From Brachybacterium fresconis (lineage in GTDB: Bacteria; Actinomycetota; Actinomycetes; Actinomycetales; Dermabacteraceae), in NCBI RefSeq assembly GCF_017876515.1, contig NZ_JAGIOC010000001.1:1860001-1924000 (forward strand): a DNA stretch of 64,000 bases, given 5' to 3'. Shown here one piece after another: positions 10,254 through 18,843 of the stretch. Numbering within the stretch: the stretch's first letter is position 1; each line of letters starts with the position of its first letter. The notes under the pieces were generated by a model. It was not told where the DNA came from and ran no database searches. It saw only the letters and a list, made by a program, of their open reading frames with translations. A program made the position numbers and the translations under genes.

Positions 10254-11353
10254 TGCTGCTGATGCTGTGCGGACTCCTGGCGGCTCTGTGCCTGGTCTGG
10301 GTCGTGACGCCGCCCACGGCCCCGGCGTCTCCGCAGGGTGCCAGGGCGCAGGCGCGGCGCTCGGGGGCGACCCCGCTCGAGGTGGCGCGGATGGTGGAGC
10401 AGCTGGCCACGGTGATCGGTTCCGGGGCGTCTATCCGTCGCGCCTGGGGCGCGGTCGCCCGGTCGCTGCCCGTGGGGGAGCTTCGAGAGCTGGCCCGCGC
10501 CGCGGCCTCCGGGGCGGATCCCCGGCGAGCGGCCCCGGGCCGGCTGCACGGCTCGGAGACGATCGGGTCGCTCGGCGCCGCCCTCGCGGTCTGCGAACGC
10601 ACCGGGGCGCCCACGGCCGGGATGCTGCAGAGCCTCGCCGATGCCCTGCGGGACCTGCACGATGCGTCCTTGGCCCGGCGCACGGCTTTCGCGGGGCCGC
10701 GCTCGACCGCCCGGATCCTGCTGGTGCTGCCGCTGGCCGGGCTCGGGCTGGGGATGCTGCTGGGCGGGGATCCGCTGCGTCTGCTGCTCGCCTCGCCCGC
10801 CGGGAATCTGCTGGGTGCCCTCGGCATCGTGCTGACCGCTGCGGGCTGGTGGTGGATGCGGCGCCTGATCCACCAGGCGGATCCGCCTCGCGGCAGCCAT
10901 GTCGACCCCTCGGTCGTCCTGGAGCTGATCGCCGGGGCCCTCGACTCCGGTCTGCCCCTGTCCCGCTCCGTCGCCGCGGTCGCACAGGCTCTGCCCGCGG
11001 GACCGGATGCTCAGCTGCTGGGCCGATCGGCCGCCGCGCTGGAGGCCGGACTGCCCGCCGCGCTCGCCGTCGACGACCTCCCGCCGGCCTTCGCCCCGCT
11101 GGGGCAGTCCGCGGTCCTGGCGGAATCCGCCGGAGCGGATCTGTCGCGCGTGCTGCGATCCGCGGCCCGGGACGGGCGCAGGGGGCGCGCCCGGTATGCG
11201 GAGGTGCGGGCGGCCCGGCTCGCGGTGCGTCTGGTGCTCCCCACCGGCATCACACTGCTGCCGGCCTTCGTCGTACTGGGGATCATCCCGACCGTGATGT
11301 CCCTGCTCGGCGGCACCTTCGCGCTCACCACCACGGGGTCGATGCTGCCATGA
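10250..11353 (+). CDS. TadB/TadC fusion, type II secretion F-like membrane protein
   Basis: A 367-residue inner-membrane platform protein for the Tad pilus. Two T2SSF-like cytoplasmic helical units, each followed by hydrophobic helices, are visible at about residues 45-140 (helices at 155-205) and about 220-320 (helix at 330-360). Most bacteria, and M. tuberculosis Rv3658c/Rv3657c, use two separate proteins (TadB and TadC). Here one reading frame appears to carry both units, each in shortened form. Start is GTG overlapping the tadA stop. Confidence 0.82.
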   Translation: MMLLMLCGLLAALCLVWVVTPPTAPASPQGARAQARRSGATPLEVARMVEQLATVIGSGASIRRAWGAVARSLPVGELRELARAAASGADPRRAAPGRLHGSETIGSLGAALAVCERTGAPTAGMLQSLADALRDLHDASLARRTAFAGPRSTARILLVLPLAGLGLGMLLGGDPLRLLLASPAGNLLGALGIVLTAAGWWWMRRLIHQADPPRGSHVDPSVVLELIAGALDSGLPLSRSVAAVAQALPAGPDAQLLGRSAAALEAGLPAALAVDDLPPAFAPLGQSAVLAESAGADLSRVLRSAARDGRRGRARYAEVRAARLAVRLVLPTGITLLPAFVVLGIIPTVMSLLGGTFALTTTGSMLP

Positions 11354-11552
11354 CCATCGCGCCGCCCCGGGCCCGGGCCCCGCCGTCGGACGGCCACGGC
11401 GGGTGAGACGCCGCAAGGTGGCGGCTGCGGCCGCCGTATCGGGACGGCAGTCGCCGTCTGCCCGCGGCAGCTCGTCGCCCCCGAATCGGGCGGCGACGCG
11501 CCGCTCACGAATCGGACGGTATCGCGCCGTCCACGAGATGAAGGAGAAGTCC
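11354..11552. promoter_or_regulatory. leader of the pilin gene
   Basis: This 199-bp spacer holds two hairpins: GACGGCAGTCGCCGTC near 11446, and a GTCGCCC/GGGCGGCGAC stem near 11475-11500. A strong ribosome site (AAGGAG) lies 6 bp before the pilin ATG. The long leader separates the pilin from the tightly overlapping assembly genes and may allow its separate expression. Confidence 0.45.
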
Positions 11553-11678
11553 ATGTCCGCCACGAAGAATCGGCTGCGTCGCGGCCTCGACCGCGTGATG
11601 CGGGACGAGACCGGTGCATCCACCGCTGAGTACGCCATCACGGTGCTCGCAACCGTGGTCGAGCAAAAGCATACTTAG
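11553..11678 (+). pseudogene. DUF4244 Flp-type pilin, 5' part, interrupted by the IME
   Basis: The ATG at 11553 starts a type IVb pilin-like protein with the class-III processing region DETGASTAEYAITVL. Codon 33 (GCN at 11649) is the point where similarity to a pilin stops. The frame then runs nine codons into foreign DNA and stops at 11678, giving a 41-residue product. The missing C-terminal part lies at 38607-38712. The 98 bases of this half plus the 106 of the other give exactly 68 codons including stop. The major pilus subunit is therefore disrupted in the integrated state. Confidence 0.9.
11649..11676. other. attL of the serine-integrase element
   Basis: Host pilin sequence ends at a GC dinucleotide (11649-11650) that also closes the element at its right end (38605-38606). 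Element sequence begins at 11651, with the arm GCATACTT at 11669-11676. That arm is the inverse of AAGTATGC at 38582-38589 near the other end. When the ends are joined, the arms would flank the crossover as a serine-integrase attP would. Confidence 0.75.
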
Positions 11679-12131
11679 ATGGCGCTGAGATGCGCTGAGA
11701 TGCGCTGTCGTGGTTATAATTGGAGCGTGGCCGAGGTTCGGTCACTACCCCGACCGGAGCAGTGCTCCTCCGGCGGAAAATGAGAAGCGCCGGCATGAGC
11801 ACACCGGTGGAAGAGGGACTGGCGGGCGACCCACCACCCTCGGATGACAGGGCAGGGTCGCGTGTCGGAATCCAGGGATGGGCTCCTCCGACTGCCACTG
11901 GTGACCCACACTCGCGGGACCGGCGTGACTCCCGGCGCGAGGAAATAGGCCAGAGTCACAGGTTCCGAGGAGATGGGCTCTCTTGGGTGGACCGGCCGAG
12001 CATGACCCACACTCGTCGGACCTGGCGCTCCAGCGACGAGGACATGGCCTGAGCGAAGCCGCCCTTACTGGTAGGTGAGGGACTTACGAGGCGGCCACGA
12101 GTACACGGGTAATGACTCCTAGGGAGTCCCT
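11679..12131. other. left-end control region of the IME
   Basis: No credible gene. It begins with a tandem repeat of GATGCGCTGA (11687-11707), followed by TTATAAT at 11714-11720. Two 20-bp direct repeats starting TGACCCACACTCG at 11902-11921 and 12003-12022 differ at two positions. A CTCGCG/CGCGAG inverted pair lies just after the first. These could be Xis, integrase or Rep binding sites. Confidence 0.5.
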
Positions 12132-12428
12132 GTGTCCTCGACACCCCCAGTCTCGCCCATCTATGTCACCCTTCAGCAGGCCGTCGCTGAAGGCTACGCT
12201 GCATACTCGACGCTACGCGGCTACATCGCTGACGGTCGGCTTCCTGCAATTTATATCGGCGGCAGGATTAAGATCCGTCGCGAGGATCTCGACGCTCTCG
12301 CGACTCCTGCGCGGCAGGCGCCCACTCGTGACGTCGTCGCCGCTGTCGAGCGAATTGTTGCCGAAGCGCCACCGTTGACACCTGAGCAGCGCGAGCATCT
12401 CGCGGTCATCCTGGGCGGCACATCGTGA
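12132..12428 (+). CDS. helix-turn-helix excisionase-like protein
   Basis: A 98-residue protein with a MerR/Xis-type winged-helix region at about residues 10-55: YVTLQQAVAEGYAAYSTLRGY, then DGRLPAIYIGGRIKIRREDLDAL. This pattern (helix-turn-helix, RLPA, then a wing) is typical of excisionase/AlpA-like DNA-binding proteins. The C-terminal half is acidic and helical. As the first gene inside the left boundary, it is a candidate directionality factor or Rep-region regulator. Start is GTG. Confidence 0.72.
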   Translation: MSSTPPVSPIYVTLQQAVAEGYAAYSTLRGYIADGRLPAIYIGGRIKIRREDLDALATPARQAPTRDVVAAVERIVAEAPPLTPEQREHLAVILGGTS

Positions 12429-13115
12429 GCGCGAAGACTACCGGCCCGAACGGCCACGAGGCCGTCGGTTTCGCCGGCGCCGATTCGGCGATCGCGGACA
12501 CCCTGTCCAACTGGTGCTCCCGCAGTGCCGACTCAGCCTACGCGCGCAACTGCTCGCCGATGGCGCGCCAACTGCCCGCCGACCTACTCGAGGCCACGGA
12601 CGCACATCGGATACAGACCGATGATGGTGATGGCGTGAGTGCCACCGACCGCGTGCCGGTATCACCTCGTGACGGTCGTGTACCAGTTGTACCCGTTTTG
12701 GTTTATGGAAGTGGCACACACTCCTCGCTCGTATATCAAGCGAAACCGGGCCGTGTACCGAATGTACCAATCTACTTCGAGCCAGGATTTCTGCCTCAGA
12801 CCCCGCCCAAGAATGGGTACGAATGGGTACGTCGGAGCAAAAGTGCAGTTCAGCCCGGGTGCGCACGCGCCTGTGGTCTTGAGATGACGTTCCCGAGATT
12901 GGGTACGACGGATCAGCGTCGCAGGCGTTGTAACTCCTGGTCAGAAGCAATTTGTAGCAGCTCTGCCGGCGTACCCATTCTCCAACCCGAGAATGGGCGC
13001 GAATGGGTACGAGGGTTCCTGGAGGTGCAGCGAGGAGTTGACGCGCGGCCGCGTCCTCCCTGAGGGATGGCCTCGGCTCACAGGCGGCCAGACACAAGAA
13101 AAGGATGCCTGGCGA
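12429..13115. other. putative replication-origin region with GGGTAC repeats
   Basis: An open frame (GTG at 12425, overlapping the previous stop, to 13063) covers most of this stretch, but its translation looks non-coding. The DNA carries repeated (A)ATGGGTACG or its complement: two head-to-tail copies near 12816-12835, then 12899-12908, an inverted copy near 12971-12980, and one near 13002-13012. GTACC/TTGTACC motifs occur at 12680-12770. Such clustering just before rep suggests iterons or a double-strand origin. Confidence 0.45.
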
Positions 13116-13166
13116 ATGGCATCTCCGAGCATCCGCAGAATCTCTGAAGCAAGGAATACATTAGCA

Positions 13167-14345
13167 ATGTCAAAAACATCAACCGCGCCTCGTCATCGGC
13201 GCTTCAAGGTGACCAGCAAGCTCCTCACTCGTACGCAGTTCCTGGAGGGAGTCGACCGACCCAACGTCAAGCGGTACGTGGGCGTAGTCCATGACCGCGA
13301 TGGCGTCGACCCGCATGTGCAGGGCTGCATCGAGCTTGTGGAAACCCGGACTGTCGCAACGGTCGAGAGGATGTTCGGCTGTGACGTGCAGGTGCAGCCT
13401 CTGGTCAATACGAAGGGGGACCCGCACTCCTGGGCGCGGTACATCCGCTATCTGCTGCACGAGAGTCCGTATGAGCAGGCCAAAGGCAAGGCGCGCTACG
13501 AAGATGAGGAAATTTTCGCAACGCCCGGCTACGACTGGCGCGCCGAAGTCGATGCGCTGACAAGCAAGGAGGGCTACAAGGTCCCGCTGCTCGAGGAGAT
13601 CAAGAGCAAGCTGATGGTCATTGAGCTCACGCCGCTCGACGTCAAAGAGATGCATCCGGAGCTTTATGCAAAGAACTACGCAGCGATCAATCAGGCGTAC
13701 GAACACAGCGGCTCGATCGTCAGACAGCTCAGCCGCAGATTGAAGGATCGACTGTGCGAGCTGGATGACGTCCACAAGGCGTACCCGAGGCTGTACGCCA
13801 AGTTCCACGAGCAATTCGAACGGGAGTACGAGAAAGGCCAGAGAGCAAGGCGCGAGGAGCTCCGGCGGATGGCTAGCCAGGCGGGCGACGCCGCCGTGGC
13901 GGTCACGGAGACGCCTGCGACTCCCGTGCAAGTGCTTGCATCGCCTGAGTCTCGGTCGAGGTCCGCAGCGACGCCTGCGACCGATGCCAAGCCGGAGCGC
14001 CCCGAGCGCATCGAGCGCCTTCTGAAGGGTGTGCGTCTGCGGGTGGGCAGCTTCCCGGACTGGCGGCTCGTCGAGTACGTGGAGGATGTCTACGACAAGG
14101 CGATGACCGATGAGGAGTTCACGGACGAGGAGAACGCGCAGATCTGGCACGAAGAGCACGGGTATGTCCTTGATGAACTGCGCGCTGAACTCACCGGAGG
14201 TCGACTGACGGTTGCTGGCGTCGAGATGGTGGCCTGCGCCTGCGGTAACGGCTTCGCGCCGATCTGCTTCGGCGCTGAGGGCTATGTTGCAGAGCTCGAT
14301 GAGGCAGCGCAGGAGGCGATCGACATCGACTCAATGGGGTGGTGA
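13167..14345 (+). CDS. rolling-circle plasmid replication initiator (Rep)
   Basis: A 392-residue protein. The N-terminal ~120 residues resemble RepB/Rep_2-type initiators: RYVGVVHDRDGVDPHVQGCIEL carries the metal-binding His motif (here HxQ rather than HxH), and YIRYLLHES holds the likely nicking Tyr. These enzymes nick the double-strand origin to start rolling-circle replication. The rest is basic and helical, with coiled-coil-like segments. The ATG at 13167 follows AAGGAA; an ATG at 13116 with AAAAGGA is also possible. Its presence suggests the element can replicate after excision. Confidence 0.78.
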   Translation: MSKTSTAPRHRRFKVTSKLLTRTQFLEGVDRPNVKRYVGVVHDRDGVDPHVQGCIELVETRTVATVERMFGCDVQVQPLVNTKGDPHSWARYIRYLLHESPYEQAKGKARYEDEEIFATPGYDWRAEVDALTSKEGYKVPLLEEIKSKLMVIELTPLDVKEMHPELYAKNYAAINQAYEHSGSIVRQLSRRLKDRLCELDDVHKAYPRLYAKFHEQFEREYEKGQRARREELRRMASQAGDAAVAVTETPATPVQVLASPESRSRSAATPATDAKPERPERIERLLKGVRLRVGSFPDWRLVEYVEDVYDKAMTDEEFTDEENAQIWHEEHGYVLDELRAELTGGRLTVAGVEMVACACGNGFAPICFGAEGYVAELDEAAQEAIDIDSMGW

Positions 14346-14462
14346 ACCCAATCCGTGTGAAGAAGGGAGGGGTCGCACTCCCCGATGTGCGACACAGGTC
14401 GTCCCGAGGTGAAGGTCGCTTCGGTGCAGTCCCGGGTTTCCCGGTGGAAGTGAGGAAGAGCA

Positions 14463-14828
14463 ATGACATGGGCAGATGAGATCGAGGCGAAGGCTGCAGA
14501 AGCACTGGCAGCGAAGCGTGACTATGAGAAGCAGGTCCAGCGGGGTGCTGCGAGGGCCAGCTACGAGCGCTCGCGCATCGCGGAGGAGCTCTACCGGTTG
14601 TTCGATGTGGAACCTGTCGGCCGCGACAAGGCCGAGGCGAAGCGGGCACAGATCCTGCTCAAGAGGATCGAGGAGATGATCGCCCAGACCGGTACCCAGA
14701 CCTCGCGTCTGGATGTGTCCGAGGATGCCGTGGAGGACGGCACAGAGGGGGCTCCTTATGTGTCGAGCTTGGCGTCGGTCGACCCCCTCTCTGGCGACGG
14801 TGAGGATGACGGGATGGAGCATGTGTAG
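14463..14828 (+). CDS. hypothetical protein, helical, downstream of rep
   Basis: A 121-residue protein of unknown function. Residues 1-75 are highly charged and likely a continuous helix or coiled coil (many Ala, Glu, Lys, Arg); the C-terminus is acidic and disordered. A good ribosome site (GAGGAAG) precedes the ATG. It lies 117 bp after rep and ends in a strong hairpin. It may be a small accessory of replication or copy control, but that is only a positional guess. Confidence 0.6.
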   Translation: MTWADEIEAKAAEALAAKRDYEKQVQRGAARASYERSRIAEELYRLFDVEPVGRDKAEAKRAQILLKRIEEMIAQTGTQTSRLDVSEDAVEDGTEGAPYVSSLASVDPLSGDGEDDGMEHV

Positions 14829-14842
14829 CCCGTCGATCCTGC

Positions 14843-14890
14843 GACACAGAAGGGCCCCGATGCTACGTAGCGTCGGGGCCCGCCTGTGTC
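14843..14890 (+). terminator. strong hairpin terminator
   Basis: Nested inverted repeat: GACACAG/CTGTGTC outside and GGGCCCCGA/TCGGGGCCC inside, capped by GCTACGTAGC. It begins 15 bp after the stop of the 121-residue protein and should end the rep transcript. Confidence 0.75.
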
Positions 14891-15005
14891 TTCGGCCGAG
14901 TCGCCTGCGACTCGGATCGGCACTTGTGCGGGAGGTGCGCCCGCGCACCGAGGCCCATCAGGCGCGCAGCGCCGGGGGAGTCCAGATGGGGGCGTAGCCC
15001 CCTCT

Positions 15006-15215
15006 GGCCAGCAGCCCCCCAGGTCCGAGCGAAGCGAGGATTTGTATACTGGGGGGATTGCTGGCTAGCAGGGATATACTCGGCTATGATGGTAAGCATT
15101 GAGTACCCTCTCGGCGGTTCAGGGCATCGTTTAGACGCTCGCCGAGAGATGGGGATCGTCAGGATGGTTCCCGGTCGGAGGTCTGCTTGCAGGGCGCCGG
15201 GTACGTAGCGAAGGA
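15006..15215. other. candidate oriT / nick region upstream of mobC
   Basis: In the 334 bp between the terminator and mobC are two inverted repeats. CCAGCAGCCCCCCAG (about 15008-15022) is the near-inverse of CTGGGGGGATTGCTGG (about 15048-15063). CTCTCGGCG (15108-15116) is the exact inverse of CGCCGAGAG (15140-15148). TATAC occurs twice nearby. Hairpins immediately upstream of mobC and relaxase genes are where mobilizable elements keep oriT. The nick site itself cannot be identified by eye. Confidence 0.45.
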
Positions 15216-15224
15216 GGTGGCCCT

Positions 15225-15770
15225 GTGGCGTCCGAGCAGACTGTCGTTGTGTCCGCCAGGATGACGGTGGAAGAAGCTGAAGAACTTGACCGTGTCGGTA
15301 CCGTCGAGCCCGCCGTGAAGAATCGGTCCTCGGCTGTCCGCCGACTCATCGCCGCGTCGTCGACGGTGGGTGCCAAGAGCATCACCAAGGCCGCCGTGAC
15401 AGGTGCAGAACTGCGCCTCGGCCGTCGCGCTGCGCATGTGCCAGAGAGGGTGCGCGACGCACTCGCTCTGCGCGACGCGGTGCTGCACACGCGCGAGGAC
15501 CTGACCGTCGCCATGGGCGCGGTTGAGAAGCAGACACGCGCCGCGGGTTACTCGCTCAACCAGATCGCCCGGGCATGTAACGTCCTCGCGTTCCGCAGGA
15601 GCCATGGGGTTGGACCCGTGGCTCCGTTCGATGAAGGTGAGGTCGCGGCGCTCAAGGCCGAGAACGATCGTCTGATCGAGTGCGTCGAGGAGCTGTCCCG
15701 GACGGTCTCCGAGAAGTTCGCCAGGCTCGATGAGTTGACTCGCAAGCCGACGCCTCGCTCCGGTAAGTAG
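15225..15770 (+). CDS. mobC: MobC-like relaxosome accessory protein
   Basis: A 181-residue protein with an N-terminal ribbon-helix-helix-like segment (VSARMTVEEAEELDRV, then SSAVRRLIA). The MobC-family motif follows at about residue 100: NQIARACNVLAFRR (NQIAR.xN). A C-terminal coiled coil covers about residues 140-170. Such proteins bind oriT and help the relaxase open the strand. A strong AAGGAGG precedes the GTG start. The stop is 6 bp from the relaxase start. Confidence 0.85.
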   Translation: MASEQTVVVSARMTVEEAEELDRVGTVEPAVKNRSSAVRRLIAASSTVGAKSITKAAVTGAELRLGRRAAHVPERVRDALALRDAVLHTREDLTVAMGAVEKQTRAAGYSLNQIARACNVLAFRRSHGVGPVAPFDEGEVAALKAENDRLIECVEELSRTVSEKFARLDELTRKPTPRSGK

Positions 15771-15776
15771 GCCGCC

Positions 15777-18002
15777 GTGCAGACCAAGATTATCCCGACC
15801 GATTCGACCGCTGCGACGCTTCGGTATGTCACGGGGAGCAAGCGATACGAGGCTGTCCCTGCGGGCAGTCGGATGGCGCATATTAGCGCGCAGAACTGCG
15901 GCGTCTCGACTGCGGTCGACAACTTCTCCCAGCTGCGTCGTGAGTACCGTCAGGACAAGCGGGAACGGAAGCTCCCAGGTCGGTACTACGAGCCGGATGA
16001 TCCGACTGACGCCACGCACCTCAAGCAGGGCAAGAACTGGCGTGAGGCTCGCTCCGGCGAGGAGGCCACGCATGTCCGGGTTGCTCCGGAGAACGAGTTC
16101 GCCATGTGCAACGACGGCTACCACATCATCGTGTCGTTCGGTCTGCACGAGGTGAATCCGGACGATCCTCAGCAGACCGCCGAGGCGTTCCGCTTCGTTG
16201 AGGACTCAATCCAGCAGATCTATCCGGGCCAGCAAGGCCTCCTCGTCGGCCAGACAGACGCCGAGGGGTCGCCGTCCGCGAGGGCGCGCGGGGAGGGCGG
16301 GAAGTTCCACGTCCACTACGTCACCAACTCGGTGCTGGCCAAGGACATGGAGCTGGGCGGAACTCGGTTTCGCGCGGGCCAGCGGCAAAAGGGCGACCTC
16401 ACCAACATCGACGACGTCCGTCGCCGTATGGACGACCGTCTCAACACGCATCATCAGGAGTACGGGCTGCCGGCTCAGGTGATGGCACCTGTGGGCAGTC
16501 GGGAGTATGAGAGGGGCGTCGCCAGCAAGAAGGACTACTACGACCGCGTGAAGGGCAAGCTGTCCGATGAGGACCGCGTTCGTCTTGCCGTTGATGACGC
16601 CCTCGGCAACATCCATGAGAGGGAGGGCACCCAGTTGGGGGGCATGTCCAGCAACGTCCGTCTGCAGGTGTTTGGCGAGCGTCTCATCGAGATGACGGGC
16701 AACGAGGTGCAGACCTCGATCCGCACGACAAAGGCGGGAGATCAGAAGCTGCGCAGCTACCGTCTCGACGGGCGCGCGACTCCTTTGGGTCGCAAGCTCG
16801 GCAAACCGTACATGGATCAGGGCGTGCAGGAGCAGCTCGAGGAGATCGCTCAGGGGACCTGGGAGCGCCAGGCTGCGCACCAGGACCTGACTCATCTCCC
16901 TAAGAGGGAGATGAGCGACCTTCCGGTCGAAGAGCTCACCGAGGTGCGCCGAGGGCTGCGCACCAGCGTCGCGGCCGACATGGTCGAAAAGATGTGGCGG
17001 GAGAATCCCGAGATGCACGCCGCCTACCTGCGCCAGGTACGTGAGTCCGGCGAGGGCTCTGTTGCCTCTCACGAGGAGGTCACTCGCTCTGCTCAGGAGG
17101 CATACATCCAGGGGGAGCTGGCCGAGTACATCGCATCCGGTACCGCGTTGCTCGAGGAGCAGCGGCAGCAGGATGTCAATCGTGCTCGCCAGGAAGAGCT
17201 CGAGGCTCAGCGGGAACAGGCGCGCCAGGAAGAGCTCGAGCGGGCACGCGAGCAGCAGGCGGCCCGAGACCGCCGCCAGGCCCTCAGCGAGGCCGAGGAA
17301 ACCCTGGAGAAGCCCTCCCGGATCACCGTCACCGATCGTCCCGCTGGACCCGTGCAGGGCGTTGCCCAGGCCGACGAGGACGCTGATCGCCCGTACCCAA
17401 GCCTTCCGCTGGAGTCGGGGCGGATCGACGGCACGTTGGGCCACTCGACCGAGGACGTGGACATGCTCGCGGTGATCGCCAAGAGCCGCCGCCGCAGTGA
17501 GGAGACGCCCTCTATGTACATGGTGGACTATCAGCTGCGCGAGGGTCAGCCGCTGGCTCAGTATCAGACCGGTCTGAGCCTGTTCCAGAGCACTCCCCGT
17601 GATGGCGCGCCCACGACGTTCAAGTCAACCGACAGATCTGCGCTGCAGAAGGATCTCGGCGGTGTCATGGACGAGTTCGTGGATTCGCCCTATGTGCTGC
17701 AGTCCGGATTGATCAGGCCGAACACCAAGGTCCGCGTCGTCGCGTTCACCGCGGACCTCGAGACCATCGACAGGCGGCGGGTACCGATGGACATCAGGCG
17801 GACGGATCGGCCGATCACGGCCGACGTCATGAAGCGTCAGGAAGCCCTGCTCATGGAGTCGCACGCGCTGCGCAACGAGGGGCGTCTGGCCGACTTCTCG
17901 CCATCGTTCAAGGTCAAGCAGGAGCGCATGGAGCGTGCTCGTGACGGTCGAGGCCCATCGGTTCAGAACGACCGCTCAAAGGAAGGCGGGCCGAGCCTCT
18001 GA
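15777..18002 (+). CDS. relaxase / mobilization nuclease
   Basis: A 741-residue protein forming an operon with mobC. The N-terminal ~250 residues form the relaxase domain: an early Tyr region (TLRYVTGSKRYE), YHIIVSF around residue 122, and the HUH metal site FHVHYVTNS at about residue 181. A long coiled coil rich in Gln, Glu and Arg spans about residues 450-510. The enzyme would nick oriT and pilot the strand to a recipient through a helper secretion system. The MOB family is not assigned with certainty. Confidence 0.85.
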   Translation: MQTKIIPTDSTAATLRYVTGSKRYEAVPAGSRMAHISAQNCGVSTAVDNFSQLRREYRQDKRERKLPGRYYEPDDPTDATHLKQGKNWREARSGEEATHVRVAPENEFAMCNDGYHIIVSFGLHEVNPDDPQQTAEAFRFVEDSIQQIYPGQQGLLVGQTDAEGSPSARARGEGGKFHVHYVTNSVLAKDMELGGTRFRAGQRQKGDLTNIDDVRRRMDDRLNTHHQEYGLPAQVMAPVGSREYERGVASKKDYYDRVKGKLSDEDRVRLAVDDALGNIHEREGTQLGGMSSNVRLQVFGERLIEMTGNEVQTSIRTTKAGDQKLRSYRLDGRATPLGRKLGKPYMDQGVQEQLEEIAQGTWERQAAHQDLTHLPKREMSDLPVEELTEVRRGLRTSVAADMVEKMWRENPEMHAAYLRQVRESGEGSVASHEEVTRSAQEAYIQGELAEYIASGTALLEEQRQQDVNRARQEELEAQREQARQEELERAREQQAARDRRQALSEAEETLEKPSRITVTDRPAGPVQGVAQADEDADRPYPSLPLESGRIDGTLGHSTEDVDMLAVIAKSRRRSEETPSMYMVDYQLREGQPLAQYQTGLSLFQSTPRDGAPTTFKSTDRSALQKDLGGVMDEFVDSPYVLQSGLIRPNTKVRVVAFTADLETIDRRRVPMDIRRTDRPITADVMKRQEALLMESHALRNEGRLADFSPSFKVKQERMERARDGRGPSVQNDRSKEGGPSL

Positions 18003-18058
18003 CGGCCCCAGCCCACTGTAGAACCTGAGTGTCCAAGCGCGCGGACTTCGCTGGGTGC

Positions 18059-18200
18059 TCAGGCGGCGGGGGTGCTGCTCTCGTGGGCGTAGGCGCCCGT
18101 GCCGTTCAGGGCCGCGTAGAGCGTCGTGCGGGACACGCCCAGCCCCCGGGCCACCTTGGCATGCGCGACGCCCGTCTCGAGGCTCTGGCGGGCGTCCTCG
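18059..18200 (-). pseudogene. C-terminal fragment of serine resolvase A
   Basis: Reading leftward from the IS junction, this encodes the tail of a small serine recombinase: EDARQSLETGVAHAKVARG, then GVSRTTLYAALNG (the C-terminal DNA-binding helix-turn-helix), ending at the stop 18059-18061. Its N-terminal part is at 21240-21697. The two pieces (142 + 458 bp), minus the 9-bp target duplication, give 591 bp or 197 codons. The intact gene would encode 196 residues. Confidence 0.9.
18192..18200. repeat. 9-bp target duplication, left copy
   Basis: GCGTCCTCG here is repeated exactly at 21240-21248, directly outside the two outer IS256-type ends. It marks the whole 18201-21239 block as one insertion event. 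Confidence 0.85.
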
Positions 18201-18232
18201 GAGGTATTGTCAAGACCTGTGGATGAGTAGTT

Positions 18233-18634
18233 TCAGGCGGCCTGGTGATCCGGCGCTGATCCGGGGGTGGTTGGGCCGCTCGACGAGGCGTCCTATATGG
18301 AAGCGAGCGCCGGGGCGGACGAGGGTGACGAGGTGGGACGCATTGACGGCGCGCCAGCGGAGGTGCGCGGGCTCGACGACCCTGAAGGCCATCGCCACGT
18401 CAGCGGCCCGTGAACCGGAAGGTCGACTCGATCGGGTTCGTCGTGCGCGGGTGGAACCAGTGCTCGGCCGAGTAGTCGCAGAACTCCAGCTGCACCTCGA
18501 GATCGTCGATGATCCTCGCGACTGCCTTGGGCCGCTTCGCGCCGTAGAGGCCGGCGAACTTTCTGGCCGGTCTCCGCGTGGGCGCGGTCCTCGACCTGCC
18601 AGATCTCGGTCAGGGTCTTCTTCGCCCGCAGCAT
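18233..18634 (-). pseudogene. decayed IS256-family transposase remnant
   Basis: Fragments in shifted frames match the C-terminal third of the intact transposase at 19798. KKTLTEIWQVEDRAHAET parallels KKALAEIWQAEDREHAEA, and RWRAVNASHLVTLVRPGA parallels RWRAVNAPHLVALVRAGA. Frameshifts and loss of the N-terminal two thirds make it inactive, but its terminal inverted repeat is preserved. Confidence 0.88.
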
Positions 18635-18843
18635 CAGACCAGACCACAGCTAAGTCCTCAGATGCGACGAATCGGACATGCCCACCGCCCCATGTCACAG
18701 ACCACGTTCAGTTCAATTCCGCAAGCGTGAGCCAAGTCGGACGCCACCTTGGCCACTGCGTCCTCTTGACGTCCGACTGAGCAAGTGGGAACGTGATGGG
18801 GGACACTTTAAGGAACTCCGACAATGGCAGGGATGTGATTGAC
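18635..18843 (+). promoter_or_regulatory. upstream region of cassette 1
   Basis: About 210 bp between the IS relic and the first cassette gene. It contains a 7-bp inverted pair (GTCGGAC near 18748, GTCCGAC near 18771) that could be an operator. No convincing promoter hexamers are seen. Confidence 0.3.

Noticed and set aside
12425-13063. 212-codon frame overlapping the excisionase-like gene stop
   Set aside because: Composition is not protein-like and it reads through repeats; kept only as a possible origin region.
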